DNA of 64,000 nt from positions 1 through 64,000 of the forward strand of contig NZ_NFHT01000010.1 in NCBI RefSeq assembly GCF_002161445.1. Direction: 5' to 3'. This DNA comes from Alistipes sp. An66 (GTDB lineage: Bacteria; Bacteroidota; Bacteroidia; Bacteroidales; Rikenellaceae). The position numbers and the translations under genes were made by a program. Numbering within the stretch: the first letter of the stretch is position 1; each line of letters starts with the position of its first letter. The notes beneath the pieces are model-generated. The model searched no databases and was not told the DNA's origin. It saw only the letters and a program-made list of their open reading frames with translations. Positions 44,275 through 52,681 of this stretch are shown here, in pieces.

Positions 44275-45468
44275 ATGGACATCCGAACAATCGCTTTCTA
44301 TAACAGACCATTTCCCGAGGGCGGAGCAGAAACAGTTACCAGGAATTTAGCGCACTACTTCAAATCACAGGGACTCCGAATCATTATTTATACATCCCTG
44401 TTCAAGAGAGAACTGCTCACCGCAAAGGAACTCGAAGATTTTACAATAAAAATCCTTCCGGATGCCAACAACGAATGTCTCCCGATAAACGTAGAGTTTC
44501 TACGCAACTCTCTTAACGAAGAGCAAGTCGATGTCCTGATGATCCAAGGATCTACGGTTTTCCCCTTTGAAAAACTTTATCACATCGGCAAAACCCGGTT
44601 AATCTATTGTTTGCACAGCATCCCTTTATGGGAGATCTATGATTTGAGGAACTTGAAAAGCTGTCAATTATCCAATCCGACATTCATTCGAAGAATGGAG
44701 TTCATCTTTCTGCGCAAACCGGTCTATCGGTTCACCGACAAGTTAAAACGAAGATATTTGAAACTCTACTCAAAAATACATCACAATACAGACCGGTTTG
44801 TAACACTCTTTCCTGAATATTATCGACAATTGTTTCGTGATCTGCAAAAATACGATCATCATCCCGATCAAAAGAAATTCGCAGCGATTTCCAATCCGTT
44901 ACTTCCGCCCCAAGAGCCGACTCATTGCCCGAAGGAAAAGATCGTTCTTTTTGTCGGACGATTCTCCCATTGCGACAAACGAATAGATCGTCTGCTGAAA
45001 ATCTGGCACCAGATCGAGGATTCTGTACCCGGTTGGAGATTGATCCTGGTCGGAGACGGCCCCGAAAAAGAGAATCTGCATAAACTTGCAAAAACGCTAA
45101 AACTCAAAAACATCGAATTTACCGGATACCAATCCGACGTAGCCTCATTCTATCGCCGGGCCACCTTCGTCTGCCTGACATCAGACTTCGAAGGCTTCGG
45201 CATGTGCTTCGCTGAAGGACAACAATACGGAGCTATTCCCGTCTCATTCGATTCCTACGCCGGGATCCGGACAATCACCCGCAACGGAGAGGCTGGCATA
45301 CTTGTCCCCCCGTTCAGCAAACGGCAATACGCCAAACGTCTGAAAGCCGCCATGCTTGACCGGGAATGTCAAATCCGAATGCGGGAAAAATGCTATCAAC
45401 AGGCGTCCGAATACAAATTGGAACTAATTGGATCCCAATGGCTCCAACTCTTTAAGGATTTAGATTAA
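44275..45468 (+). CDS. Glycosyltransferase family 4 (AT-rich copy A')
   Basis: This 397-residue GT-B enzyme transfers a sugar from a nucleotide donor. The N-terminal Rossmann domain has FPEGGAETVTRNLAHYF. The C-terminal donor domain has KIVLFVGRFSHCDKRIDRLLKIW, RLILVGDGPEKENLHKLAKTL, and LTSDFEGFGMCFAEGQQYGAIPVSF with the GT4 Glu motif. Donor and acceptor are unknown. Base composition is clearly more AT-rich than in flanking genes. Its C-terminus is homologous to the GC-rich remnant at 46736-46912, so this gene is the incoming counterpart of a lost resident gene. ATG 44275 is preferred over the frame start 21 codons earlier. It lies 3 bases before the next glycosyltransferase gene. Confidence 0.88.
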   Translation: MDIRTIAFYNRPFPEGGAETVTRNLAHYFKSQGLRIIIYTSLFKRELLTAKELEDFTIKILPDANNECLPINVEFLRNSLNEEQVDVLMIQGSTVFPFEKLYHIGKTRLIYCLHSIPLWEIYDLRNLKSCQLSNPTFIRRMEFIFLRKPVYRFTDKLKRRYLKLYSKIHHNTDRFVTLFPEYYRQLFRDLQKYDHHPDQKKFAAISNPLLPPQEPTHCPKEKIVLFVGRFSHCDKRIDRLLKIWHQIEDSVPGWRLILVGDGPEKENLHKLAKTLKLKNIEFTGYQSDVASFYRRATFVCLTSDFEGFGMCFAEGQQYGAIPVSFDSYAGIRTITRNGEAGILVPPFSKRQYAKRLKAAMLDRECQIRMREKCYQQASEYKLELIGSQWLQLFKDLD

Positions 45469-45471
45469 AAC

Positions 45472-46710
45472 ATGAAGAGAATCGCTTTCATCATTATCCG
45501 TTACGGCAAAGATGTCAATGGTGGCGCCGAAGCACATTGCCGGATGTTGGCCGAGCGTTTAACTCCCTACTACGAAGTTGAGGTCCTCACGACAACCATC
45601 CGCATATTCAATGATCCGACACAGGACTTCAAAGAGGGAGCTTCAACCGAAAACGGAGTCTTGATCCGCCGATTCAAACCCCGGCCCGTCAACGCTGAAT
45701 TACATAACGACTACTACAAACACGGGAAACTGGCACGTCGGATACGGAGTCGCCTACATCGTTTGGGGATCTTGCGTCTTTTCTCCTCATTACATCCCCA
45801 TTGGAGCCTCGGCGTTGAGGCTGAACGCCGCACGATCGAATCGCAACCAAGCCATACTCCCGAGATGTTTGATTTTATTCGTCGACATCGAGACCTGTAC
45901 CACGCTTTCATCTTCATGAATTTTTATTCCAGTCAAACCATACTCGGCGCTGCCATCGCTCCTGAAAAGAGCATTCTCATCCCATTGGCACATCCTGAAA
46001 ATCCGCTTTACTACGGAATCAATGTTCCGATGTTCACTCGTGTACGGCATATTGCCTTCAACACATCAGCCGAAGAGCAACTCTGCCGACGAATTTTCGG
46101 ACGCTCAATGGCACCTTGCAGTCTGGTAGGATGCGGCATTGAAGAGGCTGAACCCGCAGACTGGGAAGAAGTCAAGAAACGCTACATGCTGCCCGAACGA
46201 TATGTCCTTTATCTGGGACGTGTCACAGGTCCAAAGATCAACCGAATCATTCCTGAATTTTTAAAGTACAAACAACAGTACGGCGGAGATGTCAAACTGG
46301 TATTGGTCGGAGGCATTGACGACAAGACGATCAGACATCCGGCATCCAATGAAGTTATTTTAACGGGATTTGTAAGCGAAGCAGAAAAAAGTGCCATCAT
46401 TCGACATGCTTCCGTCATGGTCAATCCTTCGCATCTGGAAAGCCTCTCGCTGCTAATGCTCGAAGCCATGCAGAATCGCATTCCGGTATTGGTCAACGGG
46501 AAAAGCAAGGTCATGAAAGATCACTGCAAGATCAGCGGAGCAGCTCTCTGGTACAACAACTGGCGCGATTTCCGTAAAAAACTTCATAGACTCCTCTTTG
46601 ATTCCGAATTACGGCAATCCATGACGGAAAAAGGCCCACGATACGTCCAGGATCATTACGAATGGAAGATCATTATCGGAAAACTTCGTGAAATAATAGA
46701 CTCGATCTGA
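45472..46710 (+). CDS. Glycosyltransferase family 4 (AT-rich copy B')
   Basis: This 412-residue GT4-type enzyme starts MKRIAFIIIRYGKDVNGGAEAHCRMLAERLTPYYEVEVLTTT. Its donor domain contains YVLYLGRVTGPKINRIIPEFLKYKQQYGG, VKLVLVGGIDDKTI, and VNPSHLESLSLLMLEAMQNRIPVLVNG. It is homologous along its whole length to the GC-rich gene at 46909-48153, with matching insertion patterns (IAFNTSAEEQLCRRIFG versus IAFNTPAEQRLCRRVFG). Its AT-rich composition marks it as transferred. The substrate is unknown. Confidence 0.88.
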   Translation: MKRIAFIIIRYGKDVNGGAEAHCRMLAERLTPYYEVEVLTTTIRIFNDPTQDFKEGASTENGVLIRRFKPRPVNAELHNDYYKHGKLARRIRSRLHRLGILRLFSSLHPHWSLGVEAERRTIESQPSHTPEMFDFIRRHRDLYHAFIFMNFYSSQTILGAAIAPEKSILIPLAHPENPLYYGINVPMFTRVRHIAFNTSAEEQLCRRIFGRSMAPCSLVGCGIEEAEPADWEEVKKRYMLPERYVLYLGRVTGPKINRIIPEFLKYKQQYGGDVKLVLVGGIDDKTIRHPASNEVILTGFVSEAEKSAIIRHASVMVNPSHLESLSLLMLEAMQNRIPVLVNGKSKVMKDHCKISGAALWYNNWRDFRKKLHRLLFDSELRQSMTEKGPRYVQDHYEWKIIIGKLREIIDSI

Positions 46711-46735
46711 CAAAAATACATACAAAAAACAAGTA

Positions 46736-46912
46736 TGCGGAATCGTCGTCCCGCCGTTCGACCAGCGGGAATATGCAGACAAGCTGGGCGATGCGCTGGA
46801 AGACTCCGCATGGCAGGAGACGATGAGCCGGGAAAACCGGACCGCAGCCCGGCGGTACGACCCCCGGGCCATCGGAGCGGAGTGGCTCCGGCTGTTCGAT
46901 GAACTCCAATGA
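46736..46912 (+). pseudogene. C-terminal remnant of a glycosyltransferase A gene
   Basis: Reading from TGC 46736 gives CGIVVPPFDQREYADKLGDA and a further 38 residues, ending DELQ and TGA at 46912. This matches the last 58 residues of the AT-rich gene at 44275-45468 (GILVPPFSKRQYAKRLKAAM and IGSQWLQLF versus IGAEWLRLF). It has no start codon or N-terminal domain, and its composition is GC-rich like the resident genome. It is therefore the 3' stump of the displaced resident gene. The stop overlaps the start of the following glycosyltransferase (ATGA). Confidence 0.85.
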
Positions 46913-48153
46913 GTAGTATGAAGAAAAAAATCGCATTCACCGCCTTCCGGTACGGAGAGGGGATTTTCGGCGGCACGGAGATCCATTGCCGGATGCTTGC
47001 CGAACGGCTGAAACCCTATTACGAGGTAGAGGTGCTGACCTCCACGCTCCGCCACCCGACCGCCTCGGAGGAGGACTTCCCCGCCGGTGAGCGGCTGGAA
47101 AACGGAATTCTCGTCCGACGCTTCCGTGCGGAACCCGACAGGGAGCACACCAACGAACGGCGCCGCGAGGCCAGCAAGGCCCGGAGGCTTCGCTACCTGC
47201 TCGACCAATGGCGGCTGCTCACCCCGCTGGCGGCCCTCCATCCCCTCTGGACGCTCAACGAAGAGGCCGAACGGCGCTTCTTCGCCACCCACGAAGAGTA
47301 TGCTCCGACGCTGGCGGATTTCATCCGCGAGCACAAGGAGGAGTATGCCGCCATCCTGCCCGTCGGATTCAACTTCACCTCCACGCTCACCGCCGCCCTG
47401 GAAGCCCCGGAACGGTGCATTCTGATCCCTACGGCCCATCCCGTGCGGTCGCTCTATTTCAGCCTCTTCACCCGGGTTTTCACCCGCGTGCGGCACATCG
47501 CCTTCAACACCCCGGCCGAGCAGCGGCTCTGCCGGCGGGTATTCGGGCCCGCGCTGGCGCCCAACAGCATCGTGGGATGCAGCATCGAAAAGGCCGCGCC
47601 CGTACGGTGGGAGGAGGTCAAGGCCCGGTACGGACTTCCCGACGACTACCTGCTGTATGTGGGACGGATGCACCCCCAGAAGATCGGATCGCTGATCCCC
47701 GACTTCCTCCGCTACAAGCAGCAATACGGCGGAGAGATCCGCCTGGTGCTGGTCGGGCCCGCCGACGCCGACAGCGGAAAGATCGACCGGTCGGAGATCA
47801 TCGTCACGGGAAGCGTCAGCGACGAAGAGAAACGGGCGATCATCCGCCATGCGACGCTCATGGTGAATCCATCGCTGGTGGAGAGTCTCTCGCTGCTGCT
47901 GCTCGAAGCGCTCGACAACGGGATTCCGATGCTCGTGAACGGCCGTTGCGAGGTGATGAAGGACCACTGCAAGTTCAGCGGCGCGGCACTCTGGTACGAC
48001 AACGGGCGCGACTTCCGCAAAAAGCTCCACCGGCTCCTCTCCGATCCGGCGTTGCGGCAATCCATGGCGGAGAGAGGCCCGCGCTATGTCCGGGAGAACT
48101 ATGGCTGGGAGCTCATCATCGGCAAGCTGCGCCGGCTCATCGAGAGCCTCTGA
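46909..48153 (+). CDS. Glycosyltransferase family 4 (GC-rich resident copy B)
   Basis: This 414-residue enzyme (411 from the ATG at 46918) has the same architecture as the gene at 45472-46710: GGTEIHCRMLAERLKPYYEVEVLTST, YLLYVGRMHPQKIGSLIPDFLRYKQQYGGEIRLVLVG, and VNPSLVESLSLLLLEALDNGIPMLVNGR. It is intact and GC-rich, so it looks like the resident member of a former A-B pair whose A member is now the remnant upstream. ATG 46909 overlaps the remnant's stop. Surface polysaccharide or lipid glycosylation is a likely but unproven role. Confidence 0.88.
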   Translation: MSSMKKKIAFTAFRYGEGIFGGTEIHCRMLAERLKPYYEVEVLTSTLRHPTASEEDFPAGERLENGILVRRFRAEPDREHTNERRREASKARRLRYLLDQWRLLTPLAALHPLWTLNEEAERRFFATHEEYAPTLADFIREHKEEYAAILPVGFNFTSTLTAALEAPERCILIPTAHPVRSLYFSLFTRVFTRVRHIAFNTPAEQRLCRRVFGPALAPNSIVGCSIEKAAPVRWEEVKARYGLPDDYLLYVGRMHPQKIGSLIPDFLRYKQQYGGEIRLVLVGPADADSGKIDRSEIIVTGSVSDEEKRAIIRHATLMVNPSLVESLSLLLLEALDNGIPMLVNGRCEVMKDHCKFSGAALWYDNGRDFRKKLHRLLSDPALRQSMAERGPRYVRENYGWELIIGKLRRLIESL

Positions 48154-48217
48154 ACGACACCCGAACCGACAAACAGCACCGGCTTATCGAAAACTTTCGA
48201 GCGTTTCCCGAACGACG

Positions 48218-48254
48218 AAAGGCCGGGCATGCGATCAGCAAGCCCGGCCTTTTT
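48218..48254. terminator. Bidirectional terminator between convergent genes
   Basis: AAAGGCCGGGC (48218-48228) pairs with GCCCGGCCTTT (48242-48252), followed by T on the plus strand and A/T on the other. Confidence 0.8.
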
Positions 48255-48274
48255 CGTTCGCGGCACCCCGGCGG

Positions 48275-49144
48275 TCAGAACTTGTGCACGGCGCGCACGA
48301 GGAACCTGTTGTATTTCGGAATCTCGACCACGTAGGGAGGTTCCATGCTCATGTGCGACGTATAGGCGTTCTTCTCGTCCATCTCCGTCGAGGAGAAGTA
48401 GTAAACCATCCGGTCCATGCGCTCGCCACCGGCACCCTTCAACGCATCGTTGAACTTGTTCCGCGCCTGACGGTCGTTCCGGATCCGCGTCCCGCCGTTG
48501 TAGTTGTGACCGATCGTCAGCAGTTCGTCGATCGCCGGGAGGTACCATCCCTCGCCCTTTTCCCGGCACCACTTGAAGGCCGGAAACGAATTCCACGTAA
48601 GGTCGTTTGCCTCGATATATTGTGCCACCTTCTCCATGTTCACCGTGCCGTCCGTGCGGTCATCGGCACCGACCACGCACAGATCCGGCTTCCGGAACTC
48701 GCTCCACGGCAGGTAAAGCTCGTCGAGCGAGATCACCAGTCCGTGCTGCTTGTCCTCCGTCAGCAGGCACACGACACCCTTCACGCCGTTCCGGTCGTAA
48801 AGTTCCCCGATCTCGTACGTTTTGAGCACGTAGCGGTCGTCGGGGATCTGCACCGCAGGTTCCGAGGCAACCGGAGTCGCCGGAACAAGTGGCGTAGCCG
48901 GGATGCTCCGCGTATAGTACTCCATCTCGCCGTTGGCATAGCGGATGTAGTGGATATCCGCAACGGGCAGGACATAGGTCGGACCGTCGGGATTCGAGAA
49001 GCGCTTGTAGCGCACGTTCTCCGGCGTGATTTCGATCACCTTGGCTTCGATTTTCGTGGAGTCCGTCTTGACGATCAACTCCTGGGCCGTGGCCGACAAA
49101 ACCCCGAAAACGGCGGCCGTCAGCAGCAACATGTATTTTTTCAT
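48275..49144 (-). CDS. Secreted protein with a DUF1566-like domain
   Basis: This 289-residue precursor has a signal peptide (MKKYMLLLTAAVFGVLSATA). The next about 60 residues (ELIVKTDSTKIEAKVIEITPENVRYKRFSNPDGPTY) are a beta-rich module common in Bacteroidota secreted proteins. The C-terminal half contains GEGWYLPAIDELLTIGHNYN, FNDALKGAGGERMDRMVYYFSSTEMDE, and YNRFLVRAVHKF, the pattern of DUF1566/Lcl domains in surface proteins. Function is unknown. A -7 element lies at 49168-49175, close to the divergent ftsY promoter. Confidence 0.83.
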   Translation of the reverse strand: MKKYMLLLTAAVFGVLSATAQELIVKTDSTKIEAKVIEITPENVRYKRFSNPDGPTYVLPVADIHYIRYANGEMEYYTRSIPATPLVPATPVASEPAVQIPDDRYVLKTYEIGELYDRNGVKGVVCLLTEDKQHGLVISLDELYLPWSEFRKPDLCVVGADDRTDGTVNMEKVAQYIEANDLTWNSFPAFKWCREKGEGWYLPAIDELLTIGHNYNGGTRIRNDRQARNKFNDALKGAGGERMDRMVYYFSSTEMDEKNAYTSHMSMEPPYVVEIPKYNRFLVRAVHKF

Positions 49145-49167
49145 TTCACTTAAAACGGGTTGTTCCG

Positions 49168-49205
49168 CAAAGATAACGCTTTTCCAAACATTCTTGTTAT
49201 CTTTG
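49168..49205. promoter_or_regulatory. Divergent promoters for the secreted protein gene and ftsY
   Basis: TATCTTTG on the minus strand (49168-49175) and TATCTTTG on the plus strand (49198-49205) lie 22 bases apart. The -33 regions of the two must overlap. Confidence 0.65.
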
Positions 49206-49227
49206 TCCCAAGATTAATTCTTTGCAC

Positions 49228-50229
49228 ATGGCATTTTTCGATATTTTCCGCAAGAAACAGCAGGAGACCCCCGTCTCCGAGGAGCAGGCCCGGCAGCAGC
49301 GACAGGAGCTCAACGCCGGATTGGAGAAGACCAAACAGGGGCTCTTCTCGAAACTCGCACGCGCCGTGGCCGGCCGCACGACCGTCGATGCCGAAGTGCT
49401 CGACGAACTCGAAGAGGTTCTCATCACGTCGGACGTCGGCGTGGAGACCACCGTGAAGATCATCCGCCGCATCGAGGAGCGCGTCGCACGCGACAAATAC
49501 ATGAACACCTCGGAGTTGCAGTCGATCCTGCGCAGCGAGGTTGCCGAACTGCTCGAACAGGCCCACGGATCGGCCGAGCACTTCGGACTGGACGCCCGCG
49601 AGGGTGAGCCCTACGTGGTGATGGTCGTCGGCGTGAACGGCGCCGGGAAGACCACCACCATCGGGAAGCTCGCCGCACAGCTCGTCAAGGCCGGGAAGAA
49701 GGTCTGGATCGGCGCCGCCGACACATTCCGCGCCGCGGCCATCGACCAGTTGCAGGTCTGGGCCGACCGCGCCGGCGCCACGATGATCCGTCAGCAGATG
49801 GGTTCCGATCCCGCGTCGGTTGCCTTCGACACGCTGACCTCGGCCCGTGCCAACGGCGCCGACGTCGTGCTGATCGACACCGCCGGGCGTCTGCACAACA
49901 AGATCAACCTGATGAACGAGCTGACGAAGATCCGCAACGTCATGTCGAAGGTGATTCCCGGAGCGCCCCACGAGGTGATGCTCGTGCTGGACGGCTCGAC
50001 CGGGCAGAACGCCTTCGAGCAGGCCCGCCAGTTCACGCAGGCCACGCAGGTCACCTCGCTCGCGATCACCAAGCTCGACGGCACGGCCAAAGGGGGTGTG
50101 GTGATCGGCATCAGCGACCAGTTCCACATTCCGGTCCGCTACATCGGCATCGGCGAGGGGATCGACCAGCTGCGCATCTTCGACCGCCGGGAATTCGTAA
50201 ACGCCCTGTTCGGAGATGAAAAAGATTAA
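49228..50229 (+). CDS. ftsY: Signal recognition particle receptor FtsY
   Basis: This 333-residue SRP GTPase brings ribosomes translating membrane proteins to the membrane. The NG domain is complete: four-helix N domain (GLFSKLARAVAGRTTVDAEVLDELEEVLITSDVG), P-loop GVNGAGKTTTIGKLA, DTFRAAAIDQL, DTAGRLHNK, and TKLDGTAKGG. The acidic A domain of E. coli FtsY is reduced to about 25 residues. ATG 49228 fits; the frame's earlier TTG at 49222 is unlikely. The last 14 bases overlap rimO. Confidence 0.95.
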   Translation: MAFFDIFRKKQQETPVSEEQARQQRQELNAGLEKTKQGLFSKLARAVAGRTTVDAEVLDELEEVLITSDVGVETTVKIIRRIEERVARDKYMNTSELQSILRSEVAELLEQAHGSAEHFGLDAREGEPYVVMVVGVNGAGKTTTIGKLAAQLVKAGKKVWIGAADTFRAAAIDQLQVWADRAGATMIRQQMGSDPASVAFDTLTSARANGADVVLIDTAGRLHNKINLMNELTKIRNVMSKVIPGAPHEVMLVLDGSTGQNAFEQARQFTQATQVTSLAITKLDGTAKGGVVIGISDQFHIPVRYIGIGEGIDQLRIFDRREFVNALFGDEKD

Positions 50230-51514
50230 CGTCATCACACTCGGCTGTTCGAAGAACACCGTCGACAGCGAGCACCTCATGGCACGGCTCGCGGCCGCCG
50301 GTTACGAGGTCCACTTCGACAGCGACCGAACCGACGCCAAGACCGTCGTCATCAACACCTGCGGGTTCATCGGCGATGCCAAGCAGGAGTCCGTCGAGAT
50401 GATCCTCCGCGCCGCCGAGGCCAAGAAGGCCGGGAAGATCGAACATCTGTTCGTCATCGGATGCCTCTCGGAGCGCTACGCCGACGAGCTGCGCACGGAG
50501 ATTCCCGAGGTCGACGAATACTTCGGGGCACGCACCTGGGACGGAATCATCCGGACGCTCGGGGCTGCCGGGGACCATGCGCTGGACACCGAACGGCTTC
50601 TCACCACGCCGAAGCACTATGCCTACCTGAAAATCTCCGAGGGATGCAACTGGAAGTGCGGCTACTGCGCCATCCCGCTCATCCGCGGGCCCCATGTCTC
50701 GGTGCCCATGGAGGTGTTGGAGGAGGAGGCCCGCAAGCTGGCGGCGCAGGGCGTCCGCGAACTGATCGTCATCGCGCAGGACTCCACCTACTACGGGCTC
50801 GACCTCTACGGGAAGCGGCAGATTGCCGAGCTCCTGCGGCGTCTGTGCCGCATCGACGGGATCGAGTGGATCCGGCTGCACTACGCCTATCCCGCGGCGT
50901 TCCCGGAAGAGCTCATCGGGGTGATGGCCGCAGAACCGAAGATCTGCAAATACCTCGACATCCCCTTCCAGCACATCTCCGACGCCCAGCTCGCAGCCAT
51001 GCTGCGCCGCCACACCAAGGCCGAGGCCATGGAGCTGATCCGCAAGCTGCGGGAGGCGATTCCCGACCTGGCGCTGCGGACCACGCTGCTGGTCGGATAT
51101 CCGGGTGAGAGCGAAGCCGATTTCGAGGAGCTGCTCGACTTCGTGCGCGAAGTGCGCTTCGAGCGGCTCGGCGTCTTCGCCTACTCCGAGGAGGAGGGGA
51201 CCCATTCGGCCGAGAAACTGAAAGACGACGTCCCGGAGGAGGTCAAGCAGCGGCGTGTGGACCGCGTCATGGCCTTGCAGAACCGCATCGCGACCGAGAA
51301 CAACGCACGCAGGGTCGGACGTATCGAGCGTGTGCTGATCGACTCCCGCCAGGGAGACTGGTATGTCGGACGCACGCAGTACGACTCCCCGGAGGTCGAT
51401 CAGGAGATCCTCATCCCCGCGGCGCCGAAGCGGCTGTTGAAAGGCCATTTTTACACCGTGCGGGTTACGGCCGCCGAGGAGTACGATCTCTACGGAGAGG
51501 TCGTTCCAAAATAA
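50216..51514 (+). CDS. rimO: Ribosomal protein S12 methylthiotransferase RimO
   Basis: This 432-residue radical SAM enzyme adds a methylthio group to an Asp of ribosomal protein S12. The N-terminal UPF0004 domain has cysteines in TLGCSKNTVDSE, NTCGFIGDAKQE, and IGCLSERY. The radical SAM cluster motif is CNWKCGYC (CxxxCxxC, near residue 145). The TRAM domain closes the chain. It overlaps ftsY by 14 bases, so the two are co-expressed. Confidence 0.95.
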   Translation: MKKINVITLGCSKNTVDSEHLMARLAAAGYEVHFDSDRTDAKTVVINTCGFIGDAKQESVEMILRAAEAKKAGKIEHLFVIGCLSERYADELRTEIPEVDEYFGARTWDGIIRTLGAAGDHALDTERLLTTPKHYAYLKISEGCNWKCGYCAIPLIRGPHVSVPMEVLEEEARKLAAQGVRELIVIAQDSTYYGLDLYGKRQIAELLRRLCRIDGIEWIRLHYAYPAAFPEELIGVMAAEPKICKYLDIPFQHISDAQLAAMLRRHTKAEAMELIRKLREAIPDLALRTTLLVGYPGESEADFEELLDFVREVRFERLGVFAYSEEEGTHSAEKLKDDVPEEVKQRRVDRVMALQNRIATENNARRVGRIERVLIDSRQGDWYVGRTQYDSPEVDQEILIPAAPKRLLKGHFYTVRVTAAEEYDLYGEVVPK

Positions 51515-51516
51515 AT

Positions 51517-51547
51517 TTTGTGTTTTCACCTTTTTTTCGTACCTTTG
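51517..51547 (+). promoter_or_regulatory. Promoter of the coiled-coil gene and zapA
   Basis: TTTG (51517-51520), a 19-base spacer and TACCTTTG (51540-51547) are a full consensus match, 30 bases before the start at 51577. Confidence 0.85.
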
Positions 51548-51576
51548 AAAAGCGAAACGTTTCTTTCTCCGGAACG

Positions 51577-51897
51577 ATGGCCGAAAAGAGTGTGATAACG
51601 AACATCGAAGCCCGCGTAAGGCTGTTGATCGACGACCACAAAAGGCTGTCGGGTCTTTGCACAGAGCTCGCGCAGCAGCGCGACGCCCTGCAACGGGAAA
51701 AAAGAGCCCTTCAGGAACAGGTCAGGGACCTCGAAGCCGAAGTGGCGAAACTCCAACTCGTCGACGGGCTCGCCGGAGGCAGAACGAATCGGGACAAGGC
51801 ACGGGCGCGCGTCAACCGACTGATGCGGGAGGTCGACAAATGTATCGCACTCGTGGGAAATCCGTCGCAGACAGATTCCGAACCCTCCGGAAAATAA
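51577..51897 (+). CDS. Small coiled-coil protein upstream of zapA
   Basis: This 106-residue protein is almost entirely helical, with a heptad-rich coiled coil over residues about 10-65 (IEARVRLLIDDHKRLSGLCTELAQQRDALQREKRALQEQVRDLEAEVAKLQ). The middle contains NRDKARARVNRLMREVDKCIALV. It has no signal peptide or catalytic motif. The promoter at 51517-51547 fixes the start. It is 57 bases ahead of zapA in the same unit, so a cell-division role (for example as a ZapB-like partner) is a reasonable hypothesis but nothing in the sequence proves it. Confidence 0.75.
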   Translation: MAEKSVITNIEARVRLLIDDHKRLSGLCTELAQQRDALQREKRALQEQVRDLEAEVAKLQLVDGLAGGRTNRDKARARVNRLMREVDKCIALVGNPSQTDSEPSGK

Positions 51898-51954
51898 GTG
51901 TCGCGACGACGGGACGGATACGGGATGTTACAGAGATAAACGAAACGAACGAAA

Positions 51955-52254
51955 ATGGCGAAACAGGCAATTACCCTCAAAATAGCCGGTAAAAGCTATC
52001 CTTTCAACATCGAAAGCGGAAAAGAGGAGATATACCGTTTGGCCGAAAGAGAGGTAAACAGCTACCTCGCGCTGATTAAACAGCAGCATATCAAGAACTG
52101 GAACGACCAGGACTATCTGGCCATGGCCGCGTTGAAGTTCGCAATCGCCAACGTCGGAATGAGGCAAAGCCGCGAGATCGACAGCGAAGATATGAAGCAG
52201 CTCGAAAAAATCGGCACGGAAATAGATGAATACCTCAACACCCTGAAACCCTGA
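51955..52254 (+). CDS. zapA: Cell division protein ZapA
   Basis: This 99-residue protein bundles FtsZ filaments at the division ring. The N-terminal beta part AITLKIAGKSYPFNIESGKEEIYRLAEREVNSYL is the family signature. A C-terminal coiled coil (residues about 60-97) makes dimers. Length is normal. It follows the coiled-coil gene and precedes a polypurine tract and a 6S-like RNA gene. Confidence 0.92.
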   Translation: MAKQAITLKIAGKSYPFNIESGKEEIYRLAEREVNSYLALIKQQHIKNWNDQDYLAMAALKFAIANVGMRQSREIDSEDMKQLEKIGTEIDEYLNTLKP

Positions 52255-52256
52255 CG

Positions 52257-52366
52257 GGGGGGGGCAAGAGAGAGGAAGTAAGGAGGAGACGAGGGAGAGA
52301 CAAGGAGGGAGACGAGAAGGAAGACGAGAAGGAAGAGACGAAGGAAGAGACGAAGGAGAGACGAAA
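52257..52366 (+). repeat. Polypurine tract with degenerate 12-bp tandem repeats
   Basis: About 110 bases are almost wholly A and G on this strand. The second half is built of 12-base units: GACGAGAAGGAA twice (52311-52334) and GAGACGAAGGAA-like units (52335-52366). It encodes nothing. Such purine runs can form triplex or G-rich structures and are prone to length change. Confidence 0.85.
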
Positions 52367-52422
52367 ACACCCCGAACCCCTTGTTACGATATCGACGTTC
52401 TTTATACATACACAGAATCTAC

Positions 52423-52626
52423 CCGCATAGATTCCTTACAGCTTTGCGAAACTGAACACTTTTTAAATTGGGGCAACTTGTGGCGCTTCAAAATCAGGCC
52501 TTACTACCCGCAATGGGGAGTGCGCTCCGGTGCACCGTTGGAAGATTGCGATTGTCCGAGACCCCACACATGACTGATCTTGCAGATTCGTCAAACAAGA
52601 ATAAGGAATCCTATGCGGTTTTTTTT
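52423..52626 (+). ncRNA. ssrS: 6S RNA (ssrS) candidate
   Basis: The ends of this segment pair: CCGCATAGATTCCTTA (52423-52438) with TAAGGAATCCTATGCGG (52602-52618), about 16 bp with one bulge, followed by eight T. The enclosed 160 bases show only loosely pairing stretches plus an apical hairpin near GGAGTGCGCTCCGGTGCACC. A long closing stem, a roughly 200-nt length and a position directly after zapA are what is seen for 6S RNA (ssrS follows zapA in E. coli). The internal bubble was not verified. The promoter is not clear; TTG 52381 and TTTATACATA 52401 are possible. Confidence 0.62.
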
Positions 52627-52681
52627 GATACAACAATACTCTGATATATTATATTAACCATTAAAAAAACCGTAGAAAACA

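Noticed and set aside
46909-48153. The gene at 46909 as an extra copy brought in with the AT-rich pair
   Set aside because: It is GC-rich like the core genome and is joined by an ATGA overlap to the GC-rich remnant, so it is the resident gene.
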